Part shown: positions 49,401-61,656 of the stretch, in pieces
Position numbering within the stretch: position 1 is the first letter of the stretch
Layout: every line of letters starts with the position of its first letter
Assembly: GCA_027257055.1 (NCBI GenBank)
Contig: JAPVLO010000138.1
Span: forward strand, 496,001 to 560,000
Direction: 5' to 3'
Source: Cephalopachus bancanus
Taxonomy: Eukaryota > Chordata > Mammalia > Primates > Tarsiidae
Length of the DNA stretch: 64,000 bases
Position numbers and translations under genes: made by a program
The notes under the pieces: model-generated
What the model was told of the DNA's origin: nothing
Databases searched by the model: none
Seen by the model: only the letters and a program-made list of their open reading frames with translations

Positions 49401-51530
49401 ATTATCTTACTTGTTATTAACCTTTCTTAATCGTATACATAGCTCATATTTATTTCAATGTTGAATATTATAAGTGTTTGAGATCTTTAGAAGTTTGGTA
49501 ATGTTCTTGTGAGCAGAAATATGCCATGGAAACTGAACCCTTGTTTATATCAATCAGCCTGTGGGGAGGTTGGCTTTGTTATAAGCGTTTTGCTTAAAGT
49601 TGCAGTTTCCATGGATCCTTGAATGACGTCAAGCGAAGACTTAGTGTGATTTATTTGGAATGATGATACCAGAAAACACTGGTCAGAGAGTAAGGAAGTA
49701 ATTCTGGTGAGGGAAAAAACGTTAATGCAAGAATGTACAGAACTTGACTCAGAGTTGTCCTATCCAAGGGAAGAAAGCTGAGTCCTGGAGGATATCGATT
49801 CACCTCTCAGTCTGTCCGTGGTTGGAAACTCTTCGTGGGGAGGGACAATTATTCCCTGTCCTTCTAGCCTTCTCCTTCTGCACAGTGCAGGCCTACATAA
49901 GTTGCAGAGAGCTTGCAGGCTTAAAGTTGTAAGAGTTTGCAGTAAAAATGCAAAGTGCAGGAGTCAGTAGGGCACCTGCCACAGCTTCTGCTAAACATGG
50001 AATAGGGGGACTTCTGACTTTTTCAGATAACTATTTAGCCTCTACTCTGTAAAACAGGGTGATAAGATTATTTGTGGGATGGGCTGAAAGGGCGCAATAA
50101 TGTAAATTCAAATGGTATCAATGATGGCACTTTGGCGGCAGGTGTCTGTTAGTAACGTGAGGAAGCTGGGATCGAACAGGAAGCTGATCATCGATGTCAA
50201 CAAGTATGGAAAATACCAGAAAAGACTCACCCTGTATAGGATTTAATAATGTCCATTTATATTTGATATAACTTCAGGAATCCAATACAAGGACTTAATA
50301 GTTTTGGATTTCAGAACCTCTGAAAAATGAGGCGTATCACTAACAGTGCCTTGGAAGAACTCATCAACTTTTTATGGATAAAAAATAGGTTGATATTCTC
50401 ATAGTCAAATAACAATGCAAAGAATAACTGTATCATGAGATGGTGATGTAGGAAAGTGTACAAGGGGCTAGCAAGCAGGGACCACTTGTTCTGGAATACA
50501 TGTCCTAGGAATACAGGTAAAAGACACAGGGTGTTGGGATAAATGTCAAAAGCTTAAAGACATTAAAGCCTGTTTGCTGAAATATAAGTGGACCTTGTGA
50601 TTTAATAGAAAAGAAAACACAAGAGAATTGGAGGAAGGAGTGACATGGACTTTTATTAAAGCTCAATTTTGGGAAAGATTTGTGAGAATTTAGTAGTCTA
50701 AGATGAAAACAGTATGAATTGGTCATCTTCCCAATTTTGGAAATGTTCAAAGAATGACTGCATGATGATTTTTCAGAGGACTACTAAGGGAAAATTTTAA
50801 CAACTGATTACAATTAATTTATTAATTAATTTAAAATAATAAAAAATATTCTCCAAGGCTATTTATAATTCTAAAATTCTCCATTGAATGATTTAATGGA
50901 TGTGTCACTAGATTTCAGCTGAATAGACAACTTGGGTAGCACAAGCAGGAAAACTATTGGATGTAAAAAGCAAGAATTCAGACATGAAGGGCATAAACTA
51001 AAGAAAAGTTTCTTCATTTCTGGATTCCCCATTTATCTCTTAAAATTAAACTGCACATTCTCCACTCTTTGAAAAAGTTCAATGTTTAGCATGTTGTCAT
51101 TCCCAGTAAGTCTGAAACAATATCCCTTGTTTTGTGATATAATATAAACTTTAAAATACATGAAAATTCTACAGCCGTCTGCTACAGATTTATTATTTTA
51201 TTCAAGGTATTTTTACTCATGATGGTATTCAATGGCTACCTGTTGTCCTTAGGGCACAGGCTAAAGCAGCTCTAACAAAGACATTTCAAAATACAGTATT
51301 TTGTATAACGTAGGTTTGTATGTCTGTCTCACACAATAGCCATGGAGTTAGTGGACATTCCAGGCTGCATGGGTGACTCAGTTCCACATCAGCATGCAGG
51401 GATCCAGGTTTTCTCTGTTTTTTCCTTCTGCCATATTTTAAGTCACTCTCTTCTTCTTCAGTAGTCCAAATTTAATGCCTCTATTTTTCCAGCTTCCAAG
51501 AAATGGACAAAAGCTTGAAAAAATATAAGA
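49401..51530. other. Mixed unique sequence, no gene seen
   Basis: A MIR-like core occurs near 50030-50080 (CTCTGTAAAACAGGGTGATA). A block at about 51240-51500 (GGGATCCAGGTTTTCTCTGT) may be an old interspersed repeat. No exon is supported. Confidence 0.4.
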
Positions 51531-51559
51531 GGAAAATGTTGCATCCCATCCACACATTG

Positions 51560-51702
51560 TTTTACCTTATTACTAGTAGTTTCTTTAAAAGACCAAATGA
51601 ATCTTCTAAAAGAGATTCATAGGATATTTTTAAAAATATTCTATGCTCTACTCTATCAACATAAACCTAATAACAATTGAATTTAAGGGAAACTGGAAGT
51701 CA
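51560..51702 (+). repeat. Tandem copy A of a 211-bp unit
   Basis: The unit starts TTTTACCTTATTACTAGTAG and ends GGGAAACTGGAAG. It recurs 211 bp downstream as copy B and inverted at 48.6-49.1 kb. It holds AGAGATTCATAGG with no Alu. Confidence 0.92.
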
Positions 51703-51770
51703 TATGGATGGATATACCTGACTTGTCCTATTTTGTCTTTCACCATAATTCCCATATGGGTGAAACATTC

Positions 51771-51913
51771 TTTTACCTTATTACTAGTAGTTTCTTAAAA
51801 GACCAAAGGAATATTTTTAAAGAGATTCATAGAATATTTTTTTTTTATATTCTTCTGCTCAATTCTATCAACATAAACCTAATAACAGTTGAATTCAAGG
51901 GAAACTGGAAGCC
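51771..51913 (+). repeat. Tandem copy B of a 211-bp unit
   Basis: This shares TTTTACCTTATTACTAGTAG, CATAAACCTAATAACA and GGGAAACTGGAAG with copy A. Differences are spread evenly, including a longer T run at 51837-51846. AGAGATTCATAGAATATTTT is the uninterrupted form of the Alu target. Confidence 0.92.
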
Positions 51914-52462
51914 ACGTGCCCTGCTATGAATGTATTAGTAGAGAGAGAGAAAAAACTAAAAGCAGGTGGATAAGTAAAATGTGGCAAATACCCCAAATAA
52001 AAGGTAGAACATAAGCTATCAAACTACTCAAGTCATCAGGATGTTGGAATTCTTTAAAATTAAATTTTCCTAAGCCTATTCATCTTCTGGTAAACAAAGG
52101 AACTTGAAAAATTCCATAGTTAATTTAAGAAAAATTGAGTTCCGTTTCCTTGTTACAATTTTAGTGTTATTTTATGTTTTTACTGGGGAAAATTTGTTAT
52201 ATGGCTGACAGAGACAAACTATAATGAGTCGGCCTTGGAAATATAAAATTCAATATTTTTGTTGAGTATGTTTTATAATGTCTGTATTTTAAAGATTAAT
52301 GTGAATTTTTACGTAAAAGAAAAAACTCCCAATTCTAATGTGTGAGGTCATTGTATTCTTCATATGTTTTCTCTAGTTGAGGGATCTAAGAGAAGCCAAA
52401 TTTAAATAAAGTGTGCTCAATCTCTAGATGTATAGAAAGACTCTTAGTAAGTGTAGTTAAAG

Positions 52463-52742
52463 GCTGAGTACTGTGGCTCACACTTACAATACCAGCCGTT
52501 TGGGAATTTGAGGTAGGAAGATCACTTGAGGTCAGGAGTTTGAGATCAGCCTGTACAACATAGTGAGACTCCATCTCTACAAAAAATTACAAAATTAGCT
52601 GGGCTCAGTGGTCTGTGTCTATAGTCCCAGTTACCTGGGAGGGTAAGACAAGAGAATCACTTGAGCCCAGGAATTTGAGAACACAGTGAGCTATGATCAC
52701 ACCTGTGCACTCCAGCTTGTGCAACAGAGCCAGGCTGTCTTT
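52463..52742 (+). mobile_element. AluJ-like dimer, plus strand
   Basis: Old Alu with GGCTCACACTTACAATACCA, GAGGTCAGGAGTTTGAGATC and GAGCTATGATCACACCTGTG. The B box is ancestral. No target-site duplication is evident. Confidence 0.9.
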
Positions 52743-52799
52743 AAAATGATAAATGTAGAGTCTATAATACTCAGTGATCTATTGCAGAAACAAAGAACT

Positions 52800-52845
52800 G
52801 ACATCCACATGTTCTCACTTATAAGCAGATCTTGAACAATTATCT
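52800..52845 (+). mobile_element. Short L1 3' end fragment
   Basis: CCACATGTTCTCACTTATAA followed by GCAGATCTTGAACAATTATC resembles the sense L1 3' UTR phrase at the end of many L1s. A perfect hairpin, ACCTGGT-CTCAA-ACCAGGT, lies downstream at 52919-52937. Confidence 0.5.
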
Positions 52846-53053
52846 TAATACTATAATAATGAGATCGGCAGTAGTGGGAAACTGCCAAGGGGAAGAGCAC
52901 ACTTCACCAATAAGGGAACCTGGTCTCAAACCAGGTGAAGTGAGGACCAAAGTGAGACCCAGACTTTACCTGTACAATGACCATTTTCATACTTAACCCT
53001 GAATTAAATGCCACATCTTTAAAATGAAAAATTTTTTAAAATAGAAACAAAGT

Positions 53054-53083
53054 AAAATAATAAATGAATAAATAAATAAATAG
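53054..53083 (+). repeat. (AAAT)n microsatellite
   Basis: Several AAAT units (AATGAATAAATAAATAAATA) follow an A-rich region. Confidence 0.9.
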
Positions 53084-54920
53084 TGTAGTAAAGAGGCTCT
53101 TGAGATAGAACTTGATGAAAGAAACTGGAAGTATATTTAAAATAATAAGTCTTTTCTTATTTTCTCTGGTGACATATTTTAATAGAATAATTTAAGACAT
53201 TCGTATGCCACAAACTTTAGCTGCTACATAATTTTATTTTACTTAATATCTATTAGTGTGGTGTATTTGTCAATTATTTGTCTATTTTATTCATTTAGTT
53301 CATTGTTAAAACATTTTCTTTGCAAATTATGCCAAACATTCTTCTTGACACTTTTTAGTTGCCCTGGGGGGAATGTATACATTAAATTTTAATACACAAA
53401 CGCTAAACACACTCTCTTACACACTGATATGTTTATGAACAGATTAATATAGATGTAGATATAGACAAGTAGACATTGCAGGGATAGATGTAAACATATA
53501 CATTTCTGCTCGATGTTCCCATATCTTATTTATTTATGAAAGATTTTAGATCATAAACTTCAACCATCTGTTTAAAACGCTAATTATTCTTCTCATTTGG
53601 TTTGGATAATATAGAGTTGGTGTCATGTTATCTATGACAGGGAGATAAATAGCATGAACTGAAAGCCTGGTATGCCCATTGGCTGGGCGTACATCTTATT
53701 TATACCCACTAAGACTCCATGTAGTAGTGACTATTATTGCCTCTCATTCTCTTTCTTGTTCTAATAAACTGGAAAATTAAATCTCAAGAAGATTAGGTAA
53801 CGTGGCAATATTATTGAACTAGCAATGATAAAGTAACTGACTTTAACACTTGTACCTTTCTATTCTCTCATGCATATGAGGTCCCTTCGTAAATTACTGT
53901 AAGTTACTGCCAAATTTTCATTTGCGTGTTGAGTCACCAGTTTCTTACACAATGATAACAGTAATGCCAATTCTGCCTACCATACATATGTAGTTAATAT
54001 ATTTCTTATATGAAAACAGAATGTAACCAATAAACAGAACAGTTAACTTGATTTTTTTAACTTAAATTTTTTTTATTTCAAAGCTGCGGGGTACAATTCA
54101 GGGTTAGGTATACAAATGTTTATTATGCAGGTGCCCTTGTTGATGAGGTGTTGATTCACTATATTTCCAATTATTTCATTGGATTATACATTGTCAGTTA
54201 CTACGATGGGTGTTACTTTCCATTGAAAATGAATATTTTTCTTCAGAAATTCTGCCATTTAAAGTGGAACTTCGATGAATACTGTATTATTTTACTGAGT
54301 GCAGTGAGAGATAATGAAGGGGTAACAATCATAGCAGAAATGCATTAATATTAAATATTTACTGCATAACTCATCCTTATTGGACACAGCTGTCGATAAA
54401 ATATGCCCTTACTCTTGACAAGTAGCTCCTGTGCTTTGCTTGTAGATTAGCTCACAGCCCTGCTCTGTATGCTTTATCTCCATCACTGCACCAGTTCCTT
54501 AATTAGGCAGTGAAATCTCCTGCATAGTGATTAGGAAATCACAATTAAGAAAGTGTTACAAAGAGATGTTTCTGGAAGCTGTGTCAAATGGCTCCCAGCT
54601 TTGGAAATTTCTCTATGTCCAATACCAACCTGACATTCAGATTTCAAACGCAAGGGACAACTACCATCCAGGACATCAAGTTTACCAAACTTTAACTCCT
54701 CAAACCTGAAGTGTTTCGGATGTAACTGCAAAAAGTCTGGAGCATAGTTGACAAATAATAGCAACTTCATTATTTAACCTGAAATGTACATAGTGAAGCA
54801 TTTTTGAATTAGAATTCAAACTGATTTTTAATTCCAAAAGAATATTTGACCTTATGTAAATGATTTTGTGACTATTGTTGGCTCATATATTCAAAATATA
54901 CTAGAAAATATATTAGAAAA
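53084..54920. other. AT-rich sequence with weak repeat traces
   Basis: A MIR-like antisense trace lies near 53760-53850 and an L1-like antisense trace near 54060-54140 (GGTACAATTCAGGGTTAGGT). No exon is recognised. Confidence 0.4.
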
Positions 54921-54927
54921 TTGAACA

Positions 54928-55079
54928 AGCAGGATGCGGTGGCACACACCTGTAGTGCCAGCTACCAGTGACTTGGGAGGCTAAGGTGGGAGGGTCCTTT
55001 GAGCCCAGGAGTTCCAGTCCAGCATGGGCAATGCAGTGAGACTCCATCTCTAAAACAAACCAAAAAAAGAAAAAAAAAA
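54928..55079 (+). mobile_element. Free Alu monomer with A-rich tail
   Basis: This is a single 7SL arm with GCAGGATGCGGTGGCACACA, GGGAGGCTAAGGTGGGAGGG and GCAGTGAGACTCCATCTCTA, then an A-rich tail. AAAATTGA before and AAAATTGA after suggest a short duplication. Confidence 0.85.
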
Positions 55080-55589
55080 TTGAGAAATGGATTCACTTTC
55101 ATAAGTATTCTATTACAAATATTTTACATGATAACATTTTAGAATAACTAATTTGTATGATTTCTACATACAAACATATGTCTGATCAAGGTAAATATAT
55201 TTTATACTACCTAAAAGATTATAGAGCTCAAAATACAGGTCTTACAGTAGTTTTCAAAAAAAATTTTCCTTTTATTGTGGAGCACCTATTTTTACTTGTA
55301 CATCAAATGTAACATTCAAAGGTATTACTCTTACACAAAGCCAAGGTATAAAAAAATGGATCTTATAAAAAATGAATTCAAGACATAAAGATTTAATAAA
55401 ATTGGCCAGAAAAACTTCTGACACACTAATTAGCATCTTTGATACTTTTTCATTATTTTGTATGCTCAAGTTTGCATCAGAGAGGGTTTTTTTTTTTTCC
55501 TGAAGTTTCTTTTCTATAATTTAATGAGCTTCTAGTGATGGTGAAGGGTAAAAATGTAGATCATTTTTTGGTGATTCAGATGTTAACAT

Positions 55590-55685
55590 AATTTTTGTTT
55601 TATATTAAAATAAATTTTGTTTTATATATAAAATATATATATAATTTTTATATAAATTAATATATAAATATTAATATATAAGAAA
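55590..55685 (+). repeat. AT-rich self-complementary tract
   Basis: AATTTTGTTTTATAT is nearly duplicated and followed by TATATATATAATTTTTATAT and TTAATATATAAATATTAATA. Multiple short palindromes make it cruciform-prone. Confidence 0.85.
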
Positions 55686-55882
55686 TTCAACATTGAAATC
55701 AATTTCATCATATATTTTAAAGTACTTCACAGTAATATTATATGACAAGATTTATATAGAAAAGGGATATGAATAAATATCCTTTCGCTGGAAGAAGATT
55801 ATTTCAATCTAATTCCAGTTTTTTCAGATAATGACTGAAATAGTTCTAGAAACAATTCTAGGTCTTCAAGATTGTTGATTCA

Positions 55883-56175
55883 GTAGGGCTCGGTGGCTCA
55901 GCCTGTAATCTCGCGCCTTTGGGAGGCTGAGGTGAGTGAATTGCCTGAGCCCGCGGGTTAGAGACCCGCCTGGGCAACTTGGCGAGACCTCATCTCTACA
56001 ATAAATCAAAAATTAGCTGGGTGTGGTAGTGTGCACCTTGTAGTTCCAGCTACTTGGAAGGCTGAGGCCAAAGGATCGCCGGAGCCCAGCAGGTCAAGGC
56101 TGCGGTGGCCGGGAGCGGCCACTGCACTCCAGTCTGGGTGACAGAGTGAGACTCCAACTCAAAAAAAAAAAAAAA
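55883..56175 (+). mobile_element. Lineage-specific dimeric Alu
   Basis: The full-length copy begins GTAGGGCTCGGTGGCTCAGC. The B box reads GCGGGTTAGAGACCCGCC. The exact 15-bp duplication AAGATTGTTGATTCA lies at 55868-55882 and 56176-56190. Confidence 0.97.
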
Positions 56176-56199
56176 AAGATTGTTGATTCATAACCCCTG

Positions 56200-57330
56200 G
56201 GGAAATTGGTGTATAATCTTTTTGTCTGGTTCAGTTAGGGGCACCTTTTTTTTTCCTACTGGGCAGTGAAGGGTTCTTAAGCTTAAAGTTCGTGGATCCA
56301 AACTTTCTAGACAAAAAACTCAACTTCTACCACGTAGACAAGCTCAATACGTCCTCGTTGCCACGTGTTTCTCTTCTGAATGATAAAATATAGTAATAAT
56401 CTATGCTTTTTGTATTGTGGTGCTGATTTGAGTTAATATAGATGAAGTTTTTGGAACAGCACCTGGCATATGGTAAATTCTCAGATTATTATTTTTAGGC
56501 CAAAAGAGCTGATTAATAGGTTACTTCAGTTCACTTTCCTGATTTTTTTTTTTTCATTACGTTGAGTCATCTCCCCACAATCTAAATGAACAACATAAAA
56601 GCCAAGGGAGACCACGTAGGAGGGATAACTCAACCTTTGAAGTCAAAATTCGGTTTTAGCATTCATTTTATATATATTTTTGTAGTAGGCCAGCCTGTCC
56701 TCACCAACTCATTTCAGAGACTTTCTTGTTCATCATTTCCAGAGGTAAACATGGGTGCAGTGGTGTGGGAGAAGTCTTGGTGGCCTAAACAGACATCGAA
56801 ACCCATTGAAACATTCATAATGGTGATACTTCCATCAAAGCCCAAGCTGTGGGGCCATTTGCCATACAAATCAATTTGGTTTTGGACTTTATCCATGATA
56901 GTTCAGTATTCTGCTTTTTGGAGGTGTCCGATAAGTACTTCACCATTTGCCCCTCTGCTTTCCACCTTCCAGATGTTTCTGCCTTCACCCCTTCTTTGTT
57001 CTCATCTCTCTTTTTACTCATAAGGGAGGATCTATGCCTTCTAAGAATGTTATTTACCTTTCTTTGGGGGACTAAGGAGGGAGAAGCAAATGTTCAGTCG
57101 TGCATTTTGACCCCAAACCTAGATAATTTTTTTTTGTTGAACAACAGAGTTTTAAAATACCTTAGGATGTTTAATTTCATATTTAAAGTTGTTTCATTAA
57201 AAGCTCTGCTGATATTCTGCCAAATTTTGCAGTTCTTTAAAGGAGGTTTATTGTTATGAACTCTTTTCTTCATCAAACTACCGATTCTAACCAAGGGCTC
57301 ACCTGAAGCTCCACTGATCCCGGTTCCTGA
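56200..57330. other. Unique sequence, no gene supported
   Basis: A MIR-end-like phrase, CAGCACCTGGCATATGGTAA, lies at about 56459. A 145-codon plus-strand frame at 56586-57023 and overlapping minus frames are unrecognised. An 11-base T run at 56543-56553 could be a reversed A tail, but there is no target-site duplication. Confidence 0.4.
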
Positions 57331-57346
57331 GACTGACTGATTCATT

Positions 57347-57615
57347 ATTTTTTTTTTTGAGTCGGAGTCTCAATCTGTCACCCAGACTGGAGTGCGGTGG
57401 CCAGGACACAGCGGGGACCTGCTGGGCTCTGGCTCAGCCTTCCCAGTAGCTGGAACTACAGGCGTGCGCTACCACGCCCGGCTCATTTTTTGATTTACTG
57501 TAGAGATGAGGTCTCGCCAAGTTGCCCAGGCGGGTCTCGAACCCACAGGCTCAGGCAATCTACTCACCTCAGCCTCCCAAGGCACGGGATTACAGGCTGA
57601 GCCACCGAGCCCGGC
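57347..57615 (-). mobile_element. Lineage-specific dimeric Alu with a right-arm deletion, minus strand
   Basis: Reverse-oriented young-type Alu. About 25 bases are missing from the right arm, around GTGGCCAGGACACAGCGGGG. Flanks GACTGATTCATT (57335-57346) and GACTGACATTCTT (57616-57628) are an imperfect target-site duplication. Confidence 0.93.
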
Positions 57616-58419
57616 GACTGACATTCTTAAGTGCTCTTCATCTTTCCTGGATGCAGTCATTGACCCTGCTTGGTTGTAGGTAGACTCTTGAGCAATAACA
57701 TAGTTGGAAATGCAGATAAATATATTTTGTTTTTCTTGCTCCTTGAAAATCACACAAGCCAAGTTAGAATTCCTATATAATAAAAGCAAGTTTTATTTTA
57801 AAACTTAGCCTGGTTTTATAATTCGTTTTTTTTAGGGTTATTTCTAAAATGTAGGAGCATACAGAGAAGGGTAATTGGTAGAGAAGAGATGGTGCTCATT
57901 TTCATATTTTGTGCATCTGCATTCATACTTCTCTAATATTTTGGCTTAACATAAACTTTAACTTAATTACATGGGAGCTGTCATTTTTTTTAAGCTAGAG
58001 AGGAAAAAATGAAATAAAACTATGAGGTATCACTCGTTTCTAGTCCTGCCCTCCCTTTTGCTTAGATGCCAAGTAATTTCTCTCAAAGTCCTGGAGTCTG
58101 AAAAGTAGCACAGGATTAAGGACTAGGTAAATTAATGTCTGAGAGACACCAAGAAATAAAGACCATCCTATAAGTAGTCGCAAAACCCGAGGTCAAATCC
58201 TGCAATGCCCCTTGTTAACTTGTGATTGCAGATATTTTATCTACCCCTTCCTAGCTACAGCTTTTTTAAAAATTTATAAAATAACATTAAATATTTTATC
58301 TTTCTTGAATTCCCTAAGTATTGCTGCAAAGATAAAGTGAAGTTTTACTCATGAAAGTAATGAAAAACTTCCTAAGTGAAAACATGTGGTACTAAAGTTG
58401 TTACTATATCCTTATTACC

Positions 58420-58811
58420 TGTGTTAGTCTCCAGGGAAACAGAACCAGTAGGATGTGTATGTGTATGTATATATTCTGACAGATTTGTTTTAAGAAATTG
58501 GCTCATGGGATTATGGAGAATTGATAAACCCAAAATCTGCAGGGCGGGCCAAAGACCCAGGGAAGATTGGCAGTTGCCATCTGAAGGCAGTCCCCTTCTT
58601 GCCCAGGAGGTCAGTCTTTGTTCTGTGAAGGCCATCCGACTGAATGAGACCCTCCACATTATGGAGGGTAATTTACTTTCCTTCAAGTACGCCGACTTAA
58701 ATGTTAATTGTATACTTAAAACACATTCACAGAAACATTCAGAATAATGTGCAACCAAATATCTGTGCGCTGGGGCCCAGCCAAGTTGACACATGCAATT
58801 CAGCATCACAT
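58420..58811 (+). mobile_element. Old eutherian interspersed repeat, copy 1
   Basis: The text runs GTTAGTCTCCAGGGAAACAG, AAGAAATTGGCTCATGGGAT, GACCCAGGGAAGATTGGCAG, GGTCAGTCTTTGTTCTGTGA, ATTATGGAGGGTAATTTACT and AGCCAAGTTGACACATGCAA. I recognise this consensus as a common placental repeat but cannot name the family with confidence. The longest frames over it, 123 and 145 codons on opposite strands, are incidental. Confidence 0.75.
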
Positions 58812-58999
58812 TACCTCACTGCATAATTAAAACATTCCTATAAAAATTTAAATTATTTGCTTCGACCGACGTGTTGAAACATATACCATAAAGGTAGAAA
58901 TACATGATTACATCATTAATTATTTAGTGACAGACTAATATTAATATGTGAGTTTGTGAGGATGTGTGTGCTATGATATCCACATAGAGGATAACACAC

Positions 59000-59051
59000 A
59001 TGTAATTTTTTGCTAAGCGCTCATAAATTTTATGTAAACAAGGCATCAGAT
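59000..59051 (+). repeat. Short repeated segment, partner at 60252
   Basis: ATGTAATTTTTTGCTAAGCG, then TTTTATGT and AACAAGGCATCAGAT, recurs at 60252-60302 in the same orientation. Confidence 0.85.
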
Positions 59052-59460
59052 GCAAACTTAATGAGTGGGTCTTTGTAAAGCACTTACCATGGTGCCAGCA
59101 AATTTTAAGGACCCAATATGTTTTATAAATTATTATCTTGTAAAATGACTGAGACTCCAAGTGCCATGTCTGTAAGTGGTCACCTCCTTCTTGGCCAGCA
59201 AAGATGTTCAATGTTCCCATATATTGGTCCTCTTCTAAAATTGCAGACTCACCATACACAGATCCCAACAAAAGTTTTCACAGATGTTGCTCCCAGGGAC
59301 AACACAATAACACCCCACTGGGACCCCTGGGACCCCCACAAAACTCTCCGATCTACTTTGATATTAACAAAGCAGGCCAGGGAGGTGTTGATTATATGCG
59401 CAGGACATTTTTCTTTTCCTGGGTGTTTGTTTTTCTAATGTTTGATGGATGTTTTTCTGA

Positions 59461-59823
59461 TGTGTGTATGTGTGTGTGTGTCTTGAAGGATTTATTTTAA
59501 GGAATTGGCTCATGGAATTGTGAAGGATTAGCAAACTCAGTAACTGCAGAATAGACTAGAGACCCAGGGAAGAGTTGCAGTTGGGTTCCAAAGGCAGTCT
59601 GCTGGCAGAAGTCTTTCTTGCTTAGGGGAGATCAGTCTTTGTCCTATTAAAGCCATCTGACTAGATAAGGTCTACCCATCATTAAGCAGGGTAATCTGCT
59701 TTCCTCCAAGTTCACCTATTTAAATGTTAATTTCGTTCAAAAAACACCTTTACAGAAACCCTGAAAAATGTGCAACCAAATATCCGAGCACTGTGGCCCA
59801 GTCAAGTTAACACACACAATATT
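59461..59823 (+). mobile_element. Old eutherian interspersed repeat, copy 2
   Basis: This is the second copy of the element at 58420, in the same orientation: TTAAGGAATTGGCTCATGGA, GACCCAGGGAAGAGTTGCAG, GGCAGTCTGCTGGCAGAAGT, GGGTAATCTGCTTTCCTCCA and CAGTCAAGTTAACACACACA. It is closer to the remembered consensus in its middle part than copy 1, which lacks the TCTGCTGGCAGAA block. Confidence 0.75.
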
Positions 59824-60251
59824 TATATAAAGATATGAGCCAGAAAGATGTTCAGAGTATCTTTACGTTACTTTAATGCTGGAATAGTAAGCATGAAATT
59901 CATAAGAGTTGTGGCATCCAGACCTTTCCGACTAAGGTTGGCTGCAGTTAATTTAATTGTAGTTGGAAGATACAGGAATGTGCCTGGGTGCTGCCTGCTT
60001 CTGGCTAGCCTGGACCTGTCCTTCAATCTGTCCTCTTCAGCTCTGTTACTTTCCCAATTGGTATATTGTGCTGTGCTCGATTTTATATCCTCCAGAATCT
60101 TTATTCCTCCAAAATCTTGAATTACAAATAATTATTGTAATGAGAAGAAGTTTTGGAAACACTCTTATCCTTTTACGTTTTTGAGGACTCATTTATTTGA
60201 TTTGTGTATACTCTCAAAATGCAATCATTACTTATCATATGTCCAGAATAA

Positions 60252-60302
60252 ATGTAATTTTTTGCTAAACTCTCAATAATTTTATATAACAAGGCATCAG
60301 AT
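60252..60302 (+). repeat. Short repeated segment, partner at 59000
   Basis: ATGTAATTTTTTGCTAAACT, then TTTTATATAACAAGGCATCA, matches 59000-59051 with few differences. Confidence 0.85.
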
Positions 60303-60309
60303 ACTAGAG

Positions 60310-61650
60310 ATTATGTCTGTAAATACAGTCTTACCAACTTATAAATATTTTGAAGTAATATATTTATCTAATCATTTAAATTGCTCAGATGAGAAAAAAC
60401 AAAATTTAATTTCTAAAATGAATAGAAATTTAAATCTATAAAGGAAGTTTTAAGATCCAGGTACTGTTCTTAAATGTTTTATGTTTCTAAAAGGATTATT
60501 ATTAATATTTCATTACTTTAATTAAAATCAGTTGAGGGAGTTTATTATTTTGGAGAGCTAGAAAAACTCCAAACATGCAGATTGAAATGCCTTCCATTAA
60601 GCACACAAGTACTTAAACAGAAAAAAACAGTGAAAAATCTAGTTCCTGCCTATCATCTAAGTAAGAAAAAATAATGAATCACTGAGGAAAAATTGACTGC
60701 AAGTTGTCTATATTTCAATCTAATTGTACAGCACCTTAAATGACTCACCAATCTAGTGAGATGCCTTTTTTTTTTCAAAAAGTGATTTGCTTCAACAGAC
60801 CTGACAAGCTGATAAATAAATTGCATCTGTTGGATAAAGCTGCATAGATATGTTGACATACGAAGTTTTGAGACCTGTTATGAAGAGAAAGCTTCTTCAT
60901 ATGTCTTTATAAGATGAAGAAGGGACAGGTAGCACAATCTGAACTTTTATTCTAGCCTTAAAATTAATGTAAATATTTTCCCAGTATTAAGCTTTATGGG
61001 TTAAAGAGTTTTGCATTCCCATTTATTTTTAAACAATGCACATATTGAAGAAAACATTTCTCTACTTAAAAAGCATATTCTTTAGAAGGGAATACAGGAC
61101 GATCACAAGAAGGAATGTAGAAATGTGGAATTGAAGAGAGCTGATGAAACTGCTCAGCCTCTATTGTGTTTCTAATTTGCGCCTCATGAGTTTTCATGTC
61201 CCATGCATGTTATCTCTTGAGTCCAAGGTCAACTATTTGCCAATGCACTACAGAGATAGCAGAGAAGAGCACATTCTGCAAATTGCTCAACCTGTTAAAA
61301 TCTATCCCTTCATTTTTAATAATCAATTGCCATATCCAGACTAGTCTATTATTTTTAATGCATGTCTTGCAAAATAATGTAGATCCACAGAAGAAGCGTA
61401 ATCTATTTCCTTGAAAAAGACACTATGCTAATTCTATCTATCTAATCTATCATCTAACTACCTATCATTTGTCTACCTATTTATCTTGAAACATACCAAT
61501 AAGACCCTAAGCATCTCAATATACTTTTGTAATAGCAAACATTTTACACACACACACACATGCACACGCATCCATTTTCTGGACTGTCATAACTGTTCTG
61601 ACAGATAATCATTTCTTCCCTATTGCTGTATTCAAAATGACCATATAGGA
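60310..61650. other. AT-rich unique sequence with small microsatellites
   Basis: It contains a degenerate ATCT tract at about 61432-61487 and an AC run at about 61546-61570. No exon is recognised. Confidence 0.5.
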
Positions 61651-61656
61651 AACCTC

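Noticed and set aside
52919..52937. Perfect hairpin ACCTGGT-CTCAA-ACCAGGT as a possible terminator or RNA element
   Set aside because: A 7-bp stem alone is common by chance in this length of DNA, and it sits beside Alu/L1 debris.
56586..57023. 145-codon open frame on the plus strand, with overlapping minus frames and a reversed A run at 56543
   Set aside because: No recognised domain, no polyadenylation signal, no target-site duplication. One or two frames of this length are expected by chance in 64 kb.
58372..58809. Overlapping 145- and 123-codon frames on opposite strands
   Set aside because: They lie over an old interspersed repeat and show no protein family features.
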